Positions 55,603 through 63,600 of a stretch of DNA of 64,000 bases are shown piece after piece. The DNA lies in NCBI RefSeq assembly GCF_905220995.1, contig NZ_CAJNBJ010000018.1, forward strand, positions 209,506-273,505, read 5' to 3'. Each line of letters begins with the position of its first letter. Positions within the stretch are counted from its first letter, which is position 1. The DNA is from Nitrospira defluvii (GTDB lineage Bacteria; Nitrospirota; Nitrospiria; Nitrospirales; Nitrospiraceae). Made by a program: the position numbers and the translations under genes. The notes beneath the pieces were generated by a model. It was not told where the DNA came from, did no database searches, and saw nothing but the letters and a program-made list of their open reading frames with translations.

Positions 55603-55694
55603 TTTCTGCCTCTCTCTCCTGCGATGAGGTTATTGCCGTCCCGTCAAGCCACCTGCACTGATGAAATCCTGAGCCTGCTGCGCTGGAACCGCTG

Positions 55695-56285
55695 CTATAG
55701 AGCCGCTTGCGGGCAACCGACTGCCGCCTGGTTCTCACTGGTTATGTAAGGTACTTTGGTGTCACCGAACCGGTCTCGGTATTCCTTCCCGTCGATCACG
55801 TCACGGATCACCCGTTCAAAGCCGAAACTCACCAGATCCTTGCGAGCGCTGGCCAACGACGCACTATCCACACGCCGGCCTAACAACGCACAGTACAGGC
55901 TATCGATGGCCTTTTCAGGGGCCGCTACGGGCGGTACTCCCGGGGCCGATCCGGTCTGCGCAGTACCCATGTGGGGTGTTATCCACTTGGCGTTAAATTC
56001 CGACGATAGGGCGATCGCCTCAACAATCTGCTTCACATTTTTCTCCCCTCTTGCCAACTGCAACGCATAGCCGGATTGCACCATATACCGTTGTTGGTCC
56101 GCCTCGTTCGTCTGAAGCGAACTTGGCTCCGTCCCCATCGGTCGCATGAGCAGCTGCGCATGCGACTGCGCGAGAATTGCCGCAACCTCCTGCGGCGCCC
56201 ACTCCTTCGCAGCTTCAACCTCACTGAAGCAAGGCGCACTAATTCCCAGCAGGGCGCTTATGATGCATGCATCGCGGAGCCGCAT
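55695..56285 (-). CDS. Secreted protein with phycobilisome-linker-like C-terminal domain
   Basis: 196 aa from ATG 56285 (AGAGGA upstream); the open frame continues to 56474 but that part is another small gene in a different frame. Signal peptide ACIISALLGISAPCFSE. The middle is helical (APQEVAAILAQSHAQLL, RYMVQSGYALQLARGEKNVK). The C-terminal segment SLYCALLGRRVDSASLASAR then RVIRDVIDGKEYRDRFGDTK and VPY matches the core of the phycobilisome linker/DUF4214-type module (lLGR..., EyR.rFG...VPY). No phycobilisomes are expected here, so it is probably a surface or matrix adaptor domain. Confidence 0.75.
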   Translation of the reverse strand: MRLRDACIISALLGISAPCFSEVEAAKEWAPQEVAAILAQSHAQLLMRPMGTEPSSLQTNEADQQRYMVQSGYALQLARGEKNVKQIVEAIALSSEFNAKWITPHMGTAQTGSAPGVPPVAAPEKAIDSLYCALLGRRVDSASLASARKDLVSFGFERVIRDVIDGKEYRDRFGDTKVPYITSENQAAVGCPQAAL

Positions 56286-56299
56286 AGTGATGGGTCCTC

Positions 56300-56467
56300 T
56301 TACCACACGCGGGCCGGTCGCCTTGTCGCAAGGTGGATCAGCATCAACAGCATTCCCCCCCCTGTAAAGATCCAATAGACCTGGCTCGGCATCTCGGCGA
56401 GCCCGGTCCAATTGAGCCCCCAAACCACGAGTCCAAGCACGAGAGCAATCAACGAGGCATGCAACAT
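56300..56467 (-). CDS. 55-aa membrane protein
   Basis: 55 aa, ATG 56467 preceded by AAGGAG 9 nt away. Two hydrophobic helices: SLIALVLGLVVWGLNWTGL and QVYWIFTGGGMLLMLIHLA, separated by a short loop and followed by RRPARVW. This design is common among stress-induced small inner-membrane proteins. It lies 14 nt upstream of the linker-domain gene on the same strand. Confidence 0.65.
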   Translation of the reverse strand: MLHASLIALVLGLVVWGLNWTGLAEMPSQVYWIFTGGGMLLMLIHLATRRPARVW

Positions 56468-56569
56468 GACACACTCCTTACTCTTCCTGCTATCTGCCGG
56501 GAATTCCGCTCATCTCGCGCCACAACCGGTCATGCGAACCTACGACGACTGGGGAAGTGATTGCGTGAC

Positions 56570-56758
56570 CTAGCAGGCAGCGACAGCCAAATGCGCCCAG
56601 GTCGCGCGGGGCTCCAGATGCCACTGGCGGTGAATATCGATCAGTGAATCGATGACTGCGCCACATTGCCGGCAGCCCCACCCATAGGCCAACGTCCCGC
56701 TCACGATATCCTTCATTTTGATCATCATCATGGGCCCATAACAACGCGGACATCTCAT
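56570..56758 (-). CDS. Small zinc-ribbon protein
   Basis: 62 aa from ATG 56758. Two CxxC pairs, MRCPRCYGP and CRQCG, form a likely zinc ribbon; between them is KMKDIVSGTLAYGWG. The end reads DSLIDIHRQWHLEPRATWAH. Such proteins often bind nucleic acid or protein partners. The start is chosen because the protein then begins with the first CxxC, with GGGAG upstream. Confidence 0.68.
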   Translation of the reverse strand: MRCPRCYGPMMMIKMKDIVSGTLAYGWGCRQCGAVIDSLIDIHRQWHLEPRATWAHLAVAAC

Positions 56759-56813
56759 TGCGCTCTCTCCCGGGGACATGACCGCTCGTGACCGTGCCAT
56801 TGCGCCCCTCGCC

Positions 56814-57491
56814 TCACGACCCGCTCTTCTCAAACAATTTCACGACCAGTGTCTTCTCTTTGATTCGCTCCATCAACTGCGCACAGGAGGCATCGCGAAT
56901 GATGCTCGCAAACTGCGCATGGTAGCTTGCGACCAGGCTCCCCCCGTCCATCACTGCGTCGTAGACCAGCCAGCGTCCGTCCTGACTGACCAAACGAAAG
57001 TCGATGAAGGTGTCAACCTTCTTCCCGACCAGCCGCGTTTTGACCTGCGCGAATGTGCGCTCCCGTTGTTCCGAGAGATAGGTGATCCGTTCACCGGAAT
57101 ACTCCACCATCCGGTTCGCAAGCGCATCGCGAAGCAGCTGGACAAAAAGCCCGACATACTCCCTGCGGGCCACATCGCTCAGCTGCCCCCAGGATGCTCC
57201 CAGAGACCGTTTGGCCATGTCCTCGTAATGCACATGATGCCGAATGACCTGTTCGATTTCCCAACGTCGCGCCTCGGATCGAGTCGGGCCTTTGAGCTCC
57301 TTGAGGATAGAGAGCAGCTCGGAGACGGTCCCCTTCACCGCCTCGGTAGGGCCCTGCTCGGACCAAGCGGCCGTGGGCTGTACGATGCCCATCAGCAGGC
57401 TGATGGATGCTACAAGGGCCATGCCCCGCCAAAATGCCTGACGTAGCCAGAACCTTCTCGCCACCCCTGCTGTTCTACTATTGTCAGTCAT
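56814..57491 (-). CDS. MlaC/Ttg2D-family periplasmic phospholipid-binding protein (second copy)
   Basis: 225 aa from ATG 57491 (an in-frame start at 57530 exists). Signal peptide FWRGMALVASISLLMGIVQP then TAAW. The domain has WEIEQVIRHHVHYEDMAKRS, VGLFVQLLRDALANRMVEYS and WLVYDAVMDGGSLVASYHAQ, matching MlaC and the copy at 34.7 kb. Placement among small stress-type genes suggests it is expressed under other conditions than that copy. No transporter genes are adjacent. Confidence 0.87.
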   Translation of the reverse strand: MTDNSRTAGVARRFWLRQAFWRGMALVASISLLMGIVQPTAAWSEQGPTEAVKGTVSELLSILKELKGPTRSEARRWEIEQVIRHHVHYEDMAKRSLGASWGQLSDVARREYVGLFVQLLRDALANRMVEYSGERITYLSEQRERTFAQVKTRLVGKKVDTFIDFRLVSQDGRWLVYDAVMDGGSLVASYHAQFASIIRDASCAQLMERIKEKTLVVKLFEKSGS

Positions 57492-57619
57492 ACAGTCATT
57501 TTTCCCGGTCATTCGAGCCACCCGTCCCAATCCTGAGAGAGAACACCCCGGTCATTCCATACCGGAGGGCCAACACACGCGAGGCACCGATCCCAGGCAC
57601 CTCACCCATCCCTCACATC

Positions 57620-57916
57620 TTAAGACTGGTTTGCCACCAGTCGATCCATGATTCTGCCGTAGATGTATTCCGGCAAAATCTCCTTGGTCAGCAACTCTTC
57701 TCGATGGTGATAAGGCCGCCCTTCCACGATCTTCTTCGCATAATGCTCGCCGATTCCGGTCAGCGACTTGAGTCGAGAAATCTCAGCCCTGTTGATATCG
57801 AGGAGCATATTTCGACCGACTCTCGCAGGCGTCTCACTCGCTCCTGCCACCATTCGCTCCTCGACGGCGCCAGGCCGGCCGACCGATCTTGAACGAACTC
57901 GATGTTCCATACGCAT
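57620..57916 (-). CDS. Helix-hairpin-helix protein (ComEA-like domain)
   Basis: 98 aa, AGGAAGGA upstream. The first 35 residues are basic and probably flexible. Then LLDINRAEISRLKSLTGIGE followed by HYAKKIVEGRPYHHREELLT is a helix-hairpin-helix pair of the ComEA type, which binds DNA backbone or proteins. No signal peptide, so unlike ComEA it is cytoplasmic. It lies 89 nt before the MlaC-like open frame. Confidence 0.75.
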   Translation of the reverse strand: MRMEHRVRSRSVGRPGAVEERMVAGASETPARVGRNMLLDINRAEISRLKSLTGIGEHYAKKIVEGRPYHHREELLTKEILPEYIYGRIMDRLVANQS

Positions 57917-58056
57917 ACCGTCATCCTTCCTGCATTACTCACCCTTCGGCACAGCCCAGAGCCAAGAAAAAATGGCCGCTACTATCTGCCACGCGCACAG
58001 CCGGCACACCGCACCCGGTCAAATCCATGCGCAGGTAGCCACGTGGGACGATCGGG

Positions 58057-58344
58057 CTACCGTCCAGGAACAGCCCGCATGGATGCACGATCGGATTCAT
58101 CTCGCTGGCAACTCTGTTCAGCAATCAACCGCTGTCCTGGTGTCGCCCCCTGAGGAATTCTCGTCATGCACATAGGCAGAGTATCCTCGACGGCGCCGGA
58201 AGCCACCGCAACGGACTTGACCGGCGCGACGGTCACAACGGGTTTCTGCTCCGTGGCATAGACGGTCAGTGAGACGGCTAGCAACCAAGCGGTTGCCAGA
58301 AAAAGACTCAATACTCTCGTAGTGATTGTTCGATGAATACGCAT
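58057..58344 (-). CDS. Small secreted protein, unknown
   Basis: 95 aa, ATG after TAGGAGG. Signal peptide TRVLSLFLATAWLLAVSLTV, cleavage near YAT-E. The mature part (about 65 aa) is Val-rich first (KPVVTVAPVKSVAVASG), then has Cys in MCMTRIPQG and QSCQRD and a region ATPGQRLIAEQS. No recognised family. Confidence 0.68.
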   Translation of the reverse strand: MRIHRTITTRVLSLFLATAWLLAVSLTVYATEQKPVVTVAPVKSVAVASGAVEDTLPMCMTRIPQGATPGQRLIAEQSCQRDESDRASMRAVPGR

Positions 58345-58391
58345 AGGATGAAACCTCCTAAATAGGCAACCGTGTAACTTACAGAAGCCGG

Positions 58392-58529
58392 CTACCGCCC
58401 CCTCGCCACCAGCACATAATCATGCAGGTAGGTGTACAGCATTACGCTCAGCATGGCAGCACCGAAGCAGACCGTCGCGACCGTAAACAGATTGTGTGAG
58501 GCCCAAAACAGTACCGTCTGCGCCATCAT
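58392..58529 (-). CDS. 45-aa membrane protein
   Basis: 45 aa, ATG 58529 preceded by GGAGG at 5 nt. One long hydrophobic helix (NLFTVATVCFGAAMLSVMLY) with a short N-terminal hydrophobic turn (TVLFWAS) and a polar end VARGR. It is too short for routine gene callers but has a good ribosome-binding site and operon-like position. Confidence 0.6.
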   Translation of the reverse strand: MMAQTVLFWASHNLFTVATVCFGAAMLSVMLYTYLHDYVLVARGR

Positions 58530-58606
58530 GGTATCCTCCATTTGGCATCAGATCCCTTGCCGGTTGGCAGGAGACCTCAAGAGCACTCGTAACTCGAATC
58601 GTCTCT

Positions 58607-58693
58607 CTACACAGTGCCGTCCGAGTAACTAGCCCACATCGCAACAACCCACGTGAAGACCATGATTCCGATGAGTGTCCAAATTTGATACAT
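58607..58693 (-). CDS. 28-aa membrane peptide
   Basis: 28 aa, ATG 58693 preceded by AGGAGG at 5 nt, the best ribosome-binding site in this run. The sequence is one transmembrane helix (IWTLIGIMVFTWVVAMWA) and a polar end SYSDGTV. It is first gene after promoter element copy C, about 110 nt from the end of the conserved leader. Confidence 0.55.
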   Translation of the reverse strand: MYQIWTLIGIMVFTWVVAMWASYSDGTV

Positions 58694-58806
58694 GACAACC
58701 TCCTAGCTGCGCGAATCTTGCCGTAAGCAAAAGACTCCATCTTGAGTAGATCGACTGATCGGCCAATGACCGATCACTGCAGGCCTATCATCGCTGGACT
58801 CTTGTT

Positions 58807-59003
58807 CTATGGCGGCGAAGCGGCGAAGACTTGGGACTCGCACGCGCAGGGAGTGAGGGAGAGCAAGAGAGTGCGCGCGAAAGGAGAAAGCCGGCGTGGC
58901 TCAGTACGTCATGAGTTCACCCTATAGGGCTGCGAGAGTGGTGTCAACGTGCCGGAGAGCTGGTCTCATTGCAAGAGCATGATTCTATGCGACAATAATT
59001 ATT
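58807..59003 (-). promoter_or_regulatory. Repeated promoter-leader element, copy C
   Basis: Reading leftward: AATAATTA (59003-58996) followed by GTCGC and GAATCA blocks as in copy A, 56 nt to TTGACA (58947-58942), a 17-nt spacer, TAGGGT (58924-58919), then the conserved leader (CATGACGT, GAGCCACGCCGGC, CGCGCGC, TGCGCG, GTCTTCGCCGCTTCG). It is the likely promoter for the small-gene run at 55.4-58.7 kb. Confidence 0.75.
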
Positions 59004-59402
59004 CTCAGCGATCGGTCGTTTTGCACCATATTCATGTGTTCATGTGCCGAGTCCCCCAAATCAACAGCATCGCGCATGACCACACCTGCACTTGGGGAGT
59101 AAGGAACGTCGACAATGACCGCACCTCCATCGTAAGGTATGGCCGATGCGGCATGAACAAATGTGATACACTCTCGATGGACCGCTGACTCCTCAGCCGA
59201 TTAAGTTTGCTTCCTATCGACTCTGTGTCCGTAGATTTGTAAGATCGATTCAACCGACCTTCCGTCCGGGATACTCCGCTCGTTTCATTCTGAAATTCGC
59301 AGTCGTCAGCCCAGCCGTGTACTGCGATGGAATTGTGGCTCGCGGAATCACGAGACCCCTAGCGGCTACGTACTGCTACGATAACAAGGAGACACACGCG
59401 CT
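59004..59402. other. 399-nt intergenic region
   Basis: No supportable gene. It should hold the plus-strand promoter of the 59.4 kb KOW-like gene; the best candidate, TTCAAC-N17-TACTCC around 59250-59280, is weak. No terminator or repeat stands out. Confidence 0.3.
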
Positions 59403-59789
59403 ATGAGCAACGGGCAAGAAAGTCAGACATCGCCGATGGCACGATGGGTGCGCATTCCAAACGGCACCAAGGTCAGGCACCGACATAAGGGGTATGACGG
59501 CCACATCGACGGATTGACTGAGATTGTGGTCGGATCGAATCGAAATCCCGATGGAAAAACACAGTACCGATTGAACATCGGTGGCTCGTCCCGGGAACTG
59601 GTTACTGAAGACGACCTCAGCATCCTTGTGGATGGGGACAATCTCGTAATCATGATCCGGCAGAAAGAACCGTATCGTCGCTCGATCACGTCACAACTAC
59701 ACGGCGTGCTCGCCGAAGATCGATTCATCAAAGCCGGCAGATCGAGCGCCGGGCCAGCAACGACGCCCCCTCAATTGCCATCCGCCTGA
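59403..59789 (+). CDS. KOW/Tudor-like small protein (paralogue of 45.6 kb gene)
   Basis: 128 aa, AAGGAG 11 nt before the ATG. ARWVRIPNGTKVRHRHKGYD then GHIDGLTEIV and GKTQYRLNIG align with the 45640-45981 protein, as do the C-terminal LHGVLAEDRFIK residues. An extra tail of about 15 residues is Ser/Pro-rich. The likely fold is a small beta barrel. A basic coiled-coil gene, also paralogous to one at 45.4 kb, follows 35 nt later on the same strand. Confidence 0.75.
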   Translation: MSNGQESQTSPMARWVRIPNGTKVRHRHKGYDGHIDGLTEIVVGSNRNPDGKTQYRLNIGGSSRELVTEDDLSILVDGDNLVIMIRQKEPYRRSITSQLHGVLAEDRFIKAGRSSAGPATTPPQLPSA

Positions 59790-59824
59790 TATACGTCGCT
59801 CCGATGCGACCCACGGAGGTGACC

Positions 59825-60007
59825 ATGAGCCACACGACTTCTAAAAAACGCCAACGGGAACAGACACAACGTGAACGCCGTACGCAGAAAGAGGCTCACC
59901 GCCTAAAACGAAAAACAGAAGGGCCAAAATTGCAAGGTCAAGATGACCCCGACCTGGCAGGTATGGTCGCAGGACCTCAGCCTCCACGAGAAGATGGCAT
60001 CCACTAA
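59825..60007 (+). CDS. Small basic coiled-coil protein (paralogue of 45.4 kb gene)
   Basis: 60 aa, ATG 59825 after GGAGG. The Lys/Arg/Glu-rich helix KKRQREQTQRERRTQKEAHR is followed by KRKTEG and then the shared motif DDPDLAGMVAGPQPP. The length and order match the 62-aa protein at 45413-45601. Probably cytoplasmic and possibly RNA- or ribosome-binding by charge; no function known. Confidence 0.7.
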   Translation: MSHTTSKKRQREQTQRERRTQKEAHRLKRKTEGPKLQGQDDPDLAGMVAGPQPPREDGIH

Positions 60008-60155
60008 GTGGTTGAGGCTGGTCGGCATAGATTCACGTAACCACCAACAATCGCTCGAAAGACATTCGAAGTGGAGCTGGGACTGGTGGTCGTGGGAAAC
60101 ACTCGAAGCAATGGTGGGGGCTTGGAACATCCGATCGTTGTCTGAACAAAGAAGA

Positions 60156-60845
60156 TTATTCTTCGTCGATCTCGCGCTCATTCAACGATTGAACCGGTCG
60201 AGCATTGTGGCCAATCAGCGACACGAACCGTTCGATATGGGCAGGGGTAATGGAGATGGGTTCCTTCAGCACAATCCAGTGCACCCTCTCCGTACAAGGA
60301 GGCGTGGTCAGCGAGCCATCGTAGGCGTAATGGTGCAAGTCTTTCGGCAGCAGGTCCTGTGGGTTAATCAGCAAGTCCCGCACCTCATCCTGCTTCTCGC
60401 TCGGAATCCGATCCCACACGGCGGCCAGAGAGGCTGATTCACTACCCAAATCCATCAGCACCGCCAAGACCACCAGATGACCCGTCTCATCTCGATGCAC
60501 GAGATGCGCTTCCATCGGATAGCTGCGGTCGTTCAGCTGATGTTCACTAGGCTCGTGGAAATGGAACTCTTTGAGCGTATACGTTCGTCCAAGGACTTCA
60601 AGCGACTCGCCTGATTGAAAATCCACTTCAATGGTGTGGTGGGAAGTAACAACGTGACCGGGGGCGGTAGTGTAATGCACCAAGAGCCCGTCATGGCTCT
60701 GGTGATGGGGAGCGGTGCGAATATTAATGGGCGACTGGTGAGTACCTTTCTCACAGGACGCAGTGGTCGGAGCGATTTCCTCCCAATGCGAGAGCCCCTG
60801 GTCGCCATCATACTGCCACGCGATGGGCACTGTGTTCAGCGACAA
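60156..60845 (-). CDS. Alpha-type carbonic anhydrase without signal peptide
   Basis: 229 aa from TTG 60845, which directly follows an in-frame TAA; GTG 60830 is the next choice. Zinc ligands and core are intact: LKEFHFHEPSEH, MEAHLVHRD, SLTTPPCTERVHW, and the N-terminal GTHQSPINI. Alpha enzymes are usually periplasmic with a signal peptide; here the protein begins almost at the mature fold (WQYDGDQGLSHWEE). Either it is cytoplasmic or its 5' end has been lost. It interconverts CO2 and bicarbonate, useful for an autotroph. Confidence 0.88.
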   Translation of the reverse strand: MSLNTVPIAWQYDGDQGLSHWEEIAPTTASCEKGTHQSPINIRTAPHHQSHDGLLVHYTTAPGHVVTSHHTIEVDFQSGESLEVLGRTYTLKEFHFHEPSEHQLNDRSYPMEAHLVHRDETGHLVVLAVLMDLGSESASLAAVWDRIPSEKQDEVRDLLINPQDLLPKDLHHYAYDGSLTTPPCTERVHWIVLKEPISITPAHIERFVSLIGHNARPVQSLNEREIDEE

Positions 60846-60920
60846 TTAGAATTGCGAGCCGCAAGTCAAATCATTTAGGTGCGAGCAGCGATCGCACCTA
60901 CCGCGCCACCCGACTCCGAC

Positions 60921-61643
60921 TCAGAGATCAGGAATTTGCCAATCGATCGGTTTAAGATTCGCTTCAGTGAGGGCTCGATTAACCTGCGAGAAACACCGTG
61001 AACCGAAGAACTTTCTCGCGGACAAGGGTGAGGGGTGGGCGCAGGAAATCACTACATGCTGCGCAGCCGTGATCAATGCCTGTTTCTTCTTCGCCTCCAC
61101 GCCCCAGAGCACGAATACCACACGACTTGGTTTTGCATTGACCACCTCAAAGATACGGTCGGTCACGGCCTCCCACCCGCGCCTTCGATGCGAATTGGCG
61201 GCATGCGCGCGAACCGTCAAGACGGTATTCAACATCAGTACTCCCTGCCTGGCCCAGGGCATCAGGCAGCCGTTGTTTGGAATGCGGCACCCGACATCGT
61301 CTCGAAGCTCACGGTAGATATTTCTGAGGGACGGCGGCACCACGGGAACATGAGGCCGCACCGAAAAACACAGTCCGTGTGCCATACCCGGCGTGTGGTA
61401 GGGATCCTGACCAAGTAGCAGAACTTTGACCTTTTCATAAGGCGTGTTGTGCAAGGCCGCATAAATATCTTGGGATGGCGGCAGGATCGTTTCGCCCGCC
61501 GTTGCTTCCCGATCAAGAAACATCTCGAGGGCTCGATAGCGATGGCTGTTCACCTGATTTGTGAGCAACTGCTTCCAGCCGGATGGAATGGGAGGCAACA
61601 GAAAACGCAACCTATCACCCTCCAGAGGTTTCGAACGAGACAT
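60921..61643 (-). CDS. ung: Family-1 uracil-DNA glycosylase
   Basis: 240 aa from ATG 61643 (an in-frame start at 61682 adds 13 residues). Motif A GQDPYHTPGMAHGLCFSV holds the catalytic Asp, and CAHPSPLSARKFFGSR holds the His loop. VLMLNTVLTVRAHAANSH is also canonical. It removes uracil from DNA at the first step of base-excision repair. This is a second, unrelated uracil glycosylase besides the Fe-S type at 5.1 kb. Confidence 0.94.
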   Translation of the reverse strand: MSRSKPLEGDRLRFLLPPIPSGWKQLLTNQVNSHRYRALEMFLDREATAGETILPPSQDIYAALHNTPYEKVKVLLLGQDPYHTPGMAHGLCFSVRPHVPVVPPSLRNIYRELRDDVGCRIPNNGCLMPWARQGVLMLNTVLTVRAHAANSHRRRGWEAVTDRIFEVVNAKPSRVVFVLWGVEAKKKQALITAAQHVVISCAHPSPLSARKFFGSRCFSQVNRALTEANLKPIDWQIPDL

Positions 61644-61937
61644 CCCACAGACAGGCACGATTGCGTGGCCACTGAAGGCCATCCCGCGTGAGAGCTGTAA
61701 GAAAATCGACGTGGCGCCGGCAGCCCCATGCGTCGATGGAGATCATACTGGAGCAATCACCTTAAAATGTAGGAGAAAACGACAGCAGGTGTGACATCCC
61801 CTGACATTGACCGGTGCCGATAATCAGCATAGAGTGTTTGATAGCTTACATTCACCGCACGTGTAGAGGAGAACCTGCAAGTCTTGCGGCCTCGGCGAAT
61901 CACCCGATTCGTCGAAAGAAAGAAGCGCAGAGATCGC

Positions 61938-62653
61938 ATGTCGATGATCGCTCCGGTGACACGTAAAATACTCAAGACCATCCTGCCGGACTCCACCAGG
62001 CGCTGGATCCTGACGCTGGAGAATGCTCACACGCACGGTGGCCTCCTCGAACCGGACTCCACATTGTATCGACGTATCGACTGGTCGGCTCCATACTGAC
62101 ACGGAGAACCCGTTCCTGCGTGCACACCGGACCGTTCAAGGGCATGCGGTATATACCGCATGCCGTCCACGTCCAAAGCAGCGCGTACTGCCCGAAATTG
62201 CTCGGCACCTACGAACTGGAGCTCCATCCGGTCGTGGAAGCGCTACGGCCGCAGGCCTCATACCAGCATATCGTCAATATCGGCGCAGGCGAAGGTTACT
62301 ATGCCGTCGGGTTAGCGCGTCAGTTGCCACAAAGCCGCCTGACGGCGTATGAAGCCGATCCCGAGAGCCGGGCAATCTTGAATCGCATGGCACAGCTCAA
62401 TGAAGTAGCATCACGCATCACGATCCGGGAATTCTGCACTCCGTCCCTCCTGCAGGAAGCGTTGCAGGGCCTCGAGCACACGTTGGTGGTCTGCGATGTC
62501 GAAGGAGGCGAACAGGAGTTGCTCGATCCCGCCTCCATTCCGGAGCTGAGCCAAGCCGATATCCTCGTCGAGCTGCACGACTTCCTCATCGCAGGTATTT
62601 CAGATGTGATCAGACAGCGGTTCGCGACCACACACCGGATCACTGAGATTTGA
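61938..62653 (+). pseudogene. FkbM-like methyltransferase, frameshifted
   Basis: Two pieces in different frames make one likely gene. Piece 1 starts MSMIAPVTRKILKTILPDST at 61938 and stops at 62099. Piece 2 is open from before 62120 to 62653 and has GPFKGMRYIPHA, the SAM-binding IVNIGAGEGYYAVGLARQLP, AYEADPES and VVCDVEGGEQELLD. The switch between frames is near 62085-62100. Piece 2 alone (177 aa) could still be expressed from GTG 62120. The C-terminus also ends earlier than I would expect for the family. Confidence 0.6.
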
Positions 62654-62834
62654 GCCCGGCCGCGACAGCTGAGCGATTGGCCATCCTCCTTGAGCCTCCC
62701 GATTGCCTATCGACGAACCGCGCTTTCTGAGTATCGCCCAGGAGGCATGCGTTGGTTCTGGATGTCCGCCAACGATTGAATCTGTCGGGTTTCTCGAGTG
62801 GATCGTTAGTCCAATCCCTGTCACAGTACTCTCA

Positions 62835-63600
62835 GACAGTTACTGGGGGGACAACAGCCGCTCCCCCCGATCTGTTGTGTTTCTGCCCGCACCAACCTCC
62901 CCGAAACTGTCATGCGACTTCGAGAAATATCTCCCAACACCAGACGCCTCCACTCCAACTCCTCGTTGACAGCGCTCGTCCTGGGCACAGTACTCCTTGA
63001 GTTCGCGATCAACGGTGGTCCCCCGGACATCCACCGCGCGCAACTCTTCAGACAGGGCTGTAAAGGTCGTTCGAGCGAGGGGCGTGAGGTCATTGGTCAG
63101 ATCCTCGACGAGTCGGGGCAAGGTACGCCGCAAGGAACTCACTTGCTGTGGAACGAGCACTCCGTATTCCGCCACCAGCCCACGAATCTGGTTGACCAGC
63201 GCCGTGCGCGCTCCGATCAGGCGTCGCCTGACCCGATGCATATTTTGCAGATCTTGCTGTGCGACGGTATTGGGGGCACGAAGCGCATGGTGGGGCGAAG
63301 AACGACTTCACAAATCGCCTCGGCATCATTGAAGTCATTCTTGTTACTCTTCACGTACGGTTTAACAAATTGCGGGCTGATCAAACGCACCTCGTGGCTC
63401 AACGCCTGGAACGTGCGACTCCAATAGTTCGCGCCCCCGCACACTTCCATCCCCACAGGGCAGCGAGACAGGTTGGCCATAAACTTGACCAAGGCGGCCC
63501 GTAAGAACCGCTTCTGGAACACGGGTCTCCCAGCGGCATCACGCCCATGCACATGAAAGACGTTCTTGGCGATATCGATCCCCAGCGTCGTTAGGCTCAT
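62835..63600 (-). pseudogene. IS110-family transposase remnant
   Basis: The N-terminal DEDD (RuvC-like) domain reads GIDIAKNVFHVHG, CPVGMEVCGGANYW and NKNDFNDAEAICE. After VLRPTMRFVPP the frame shifts at a run of five G/C bases (about 63273-63278), and the next frame continues with NMHRVRRRLIGARTALVNQI and VAEYGVLVPQQ up to EYCAQDERCQRG. After that the reading is degenerate and the C-terminal serine-containing Tnp domain is missing. So the element is dead in this form. Confidence 0.85.
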
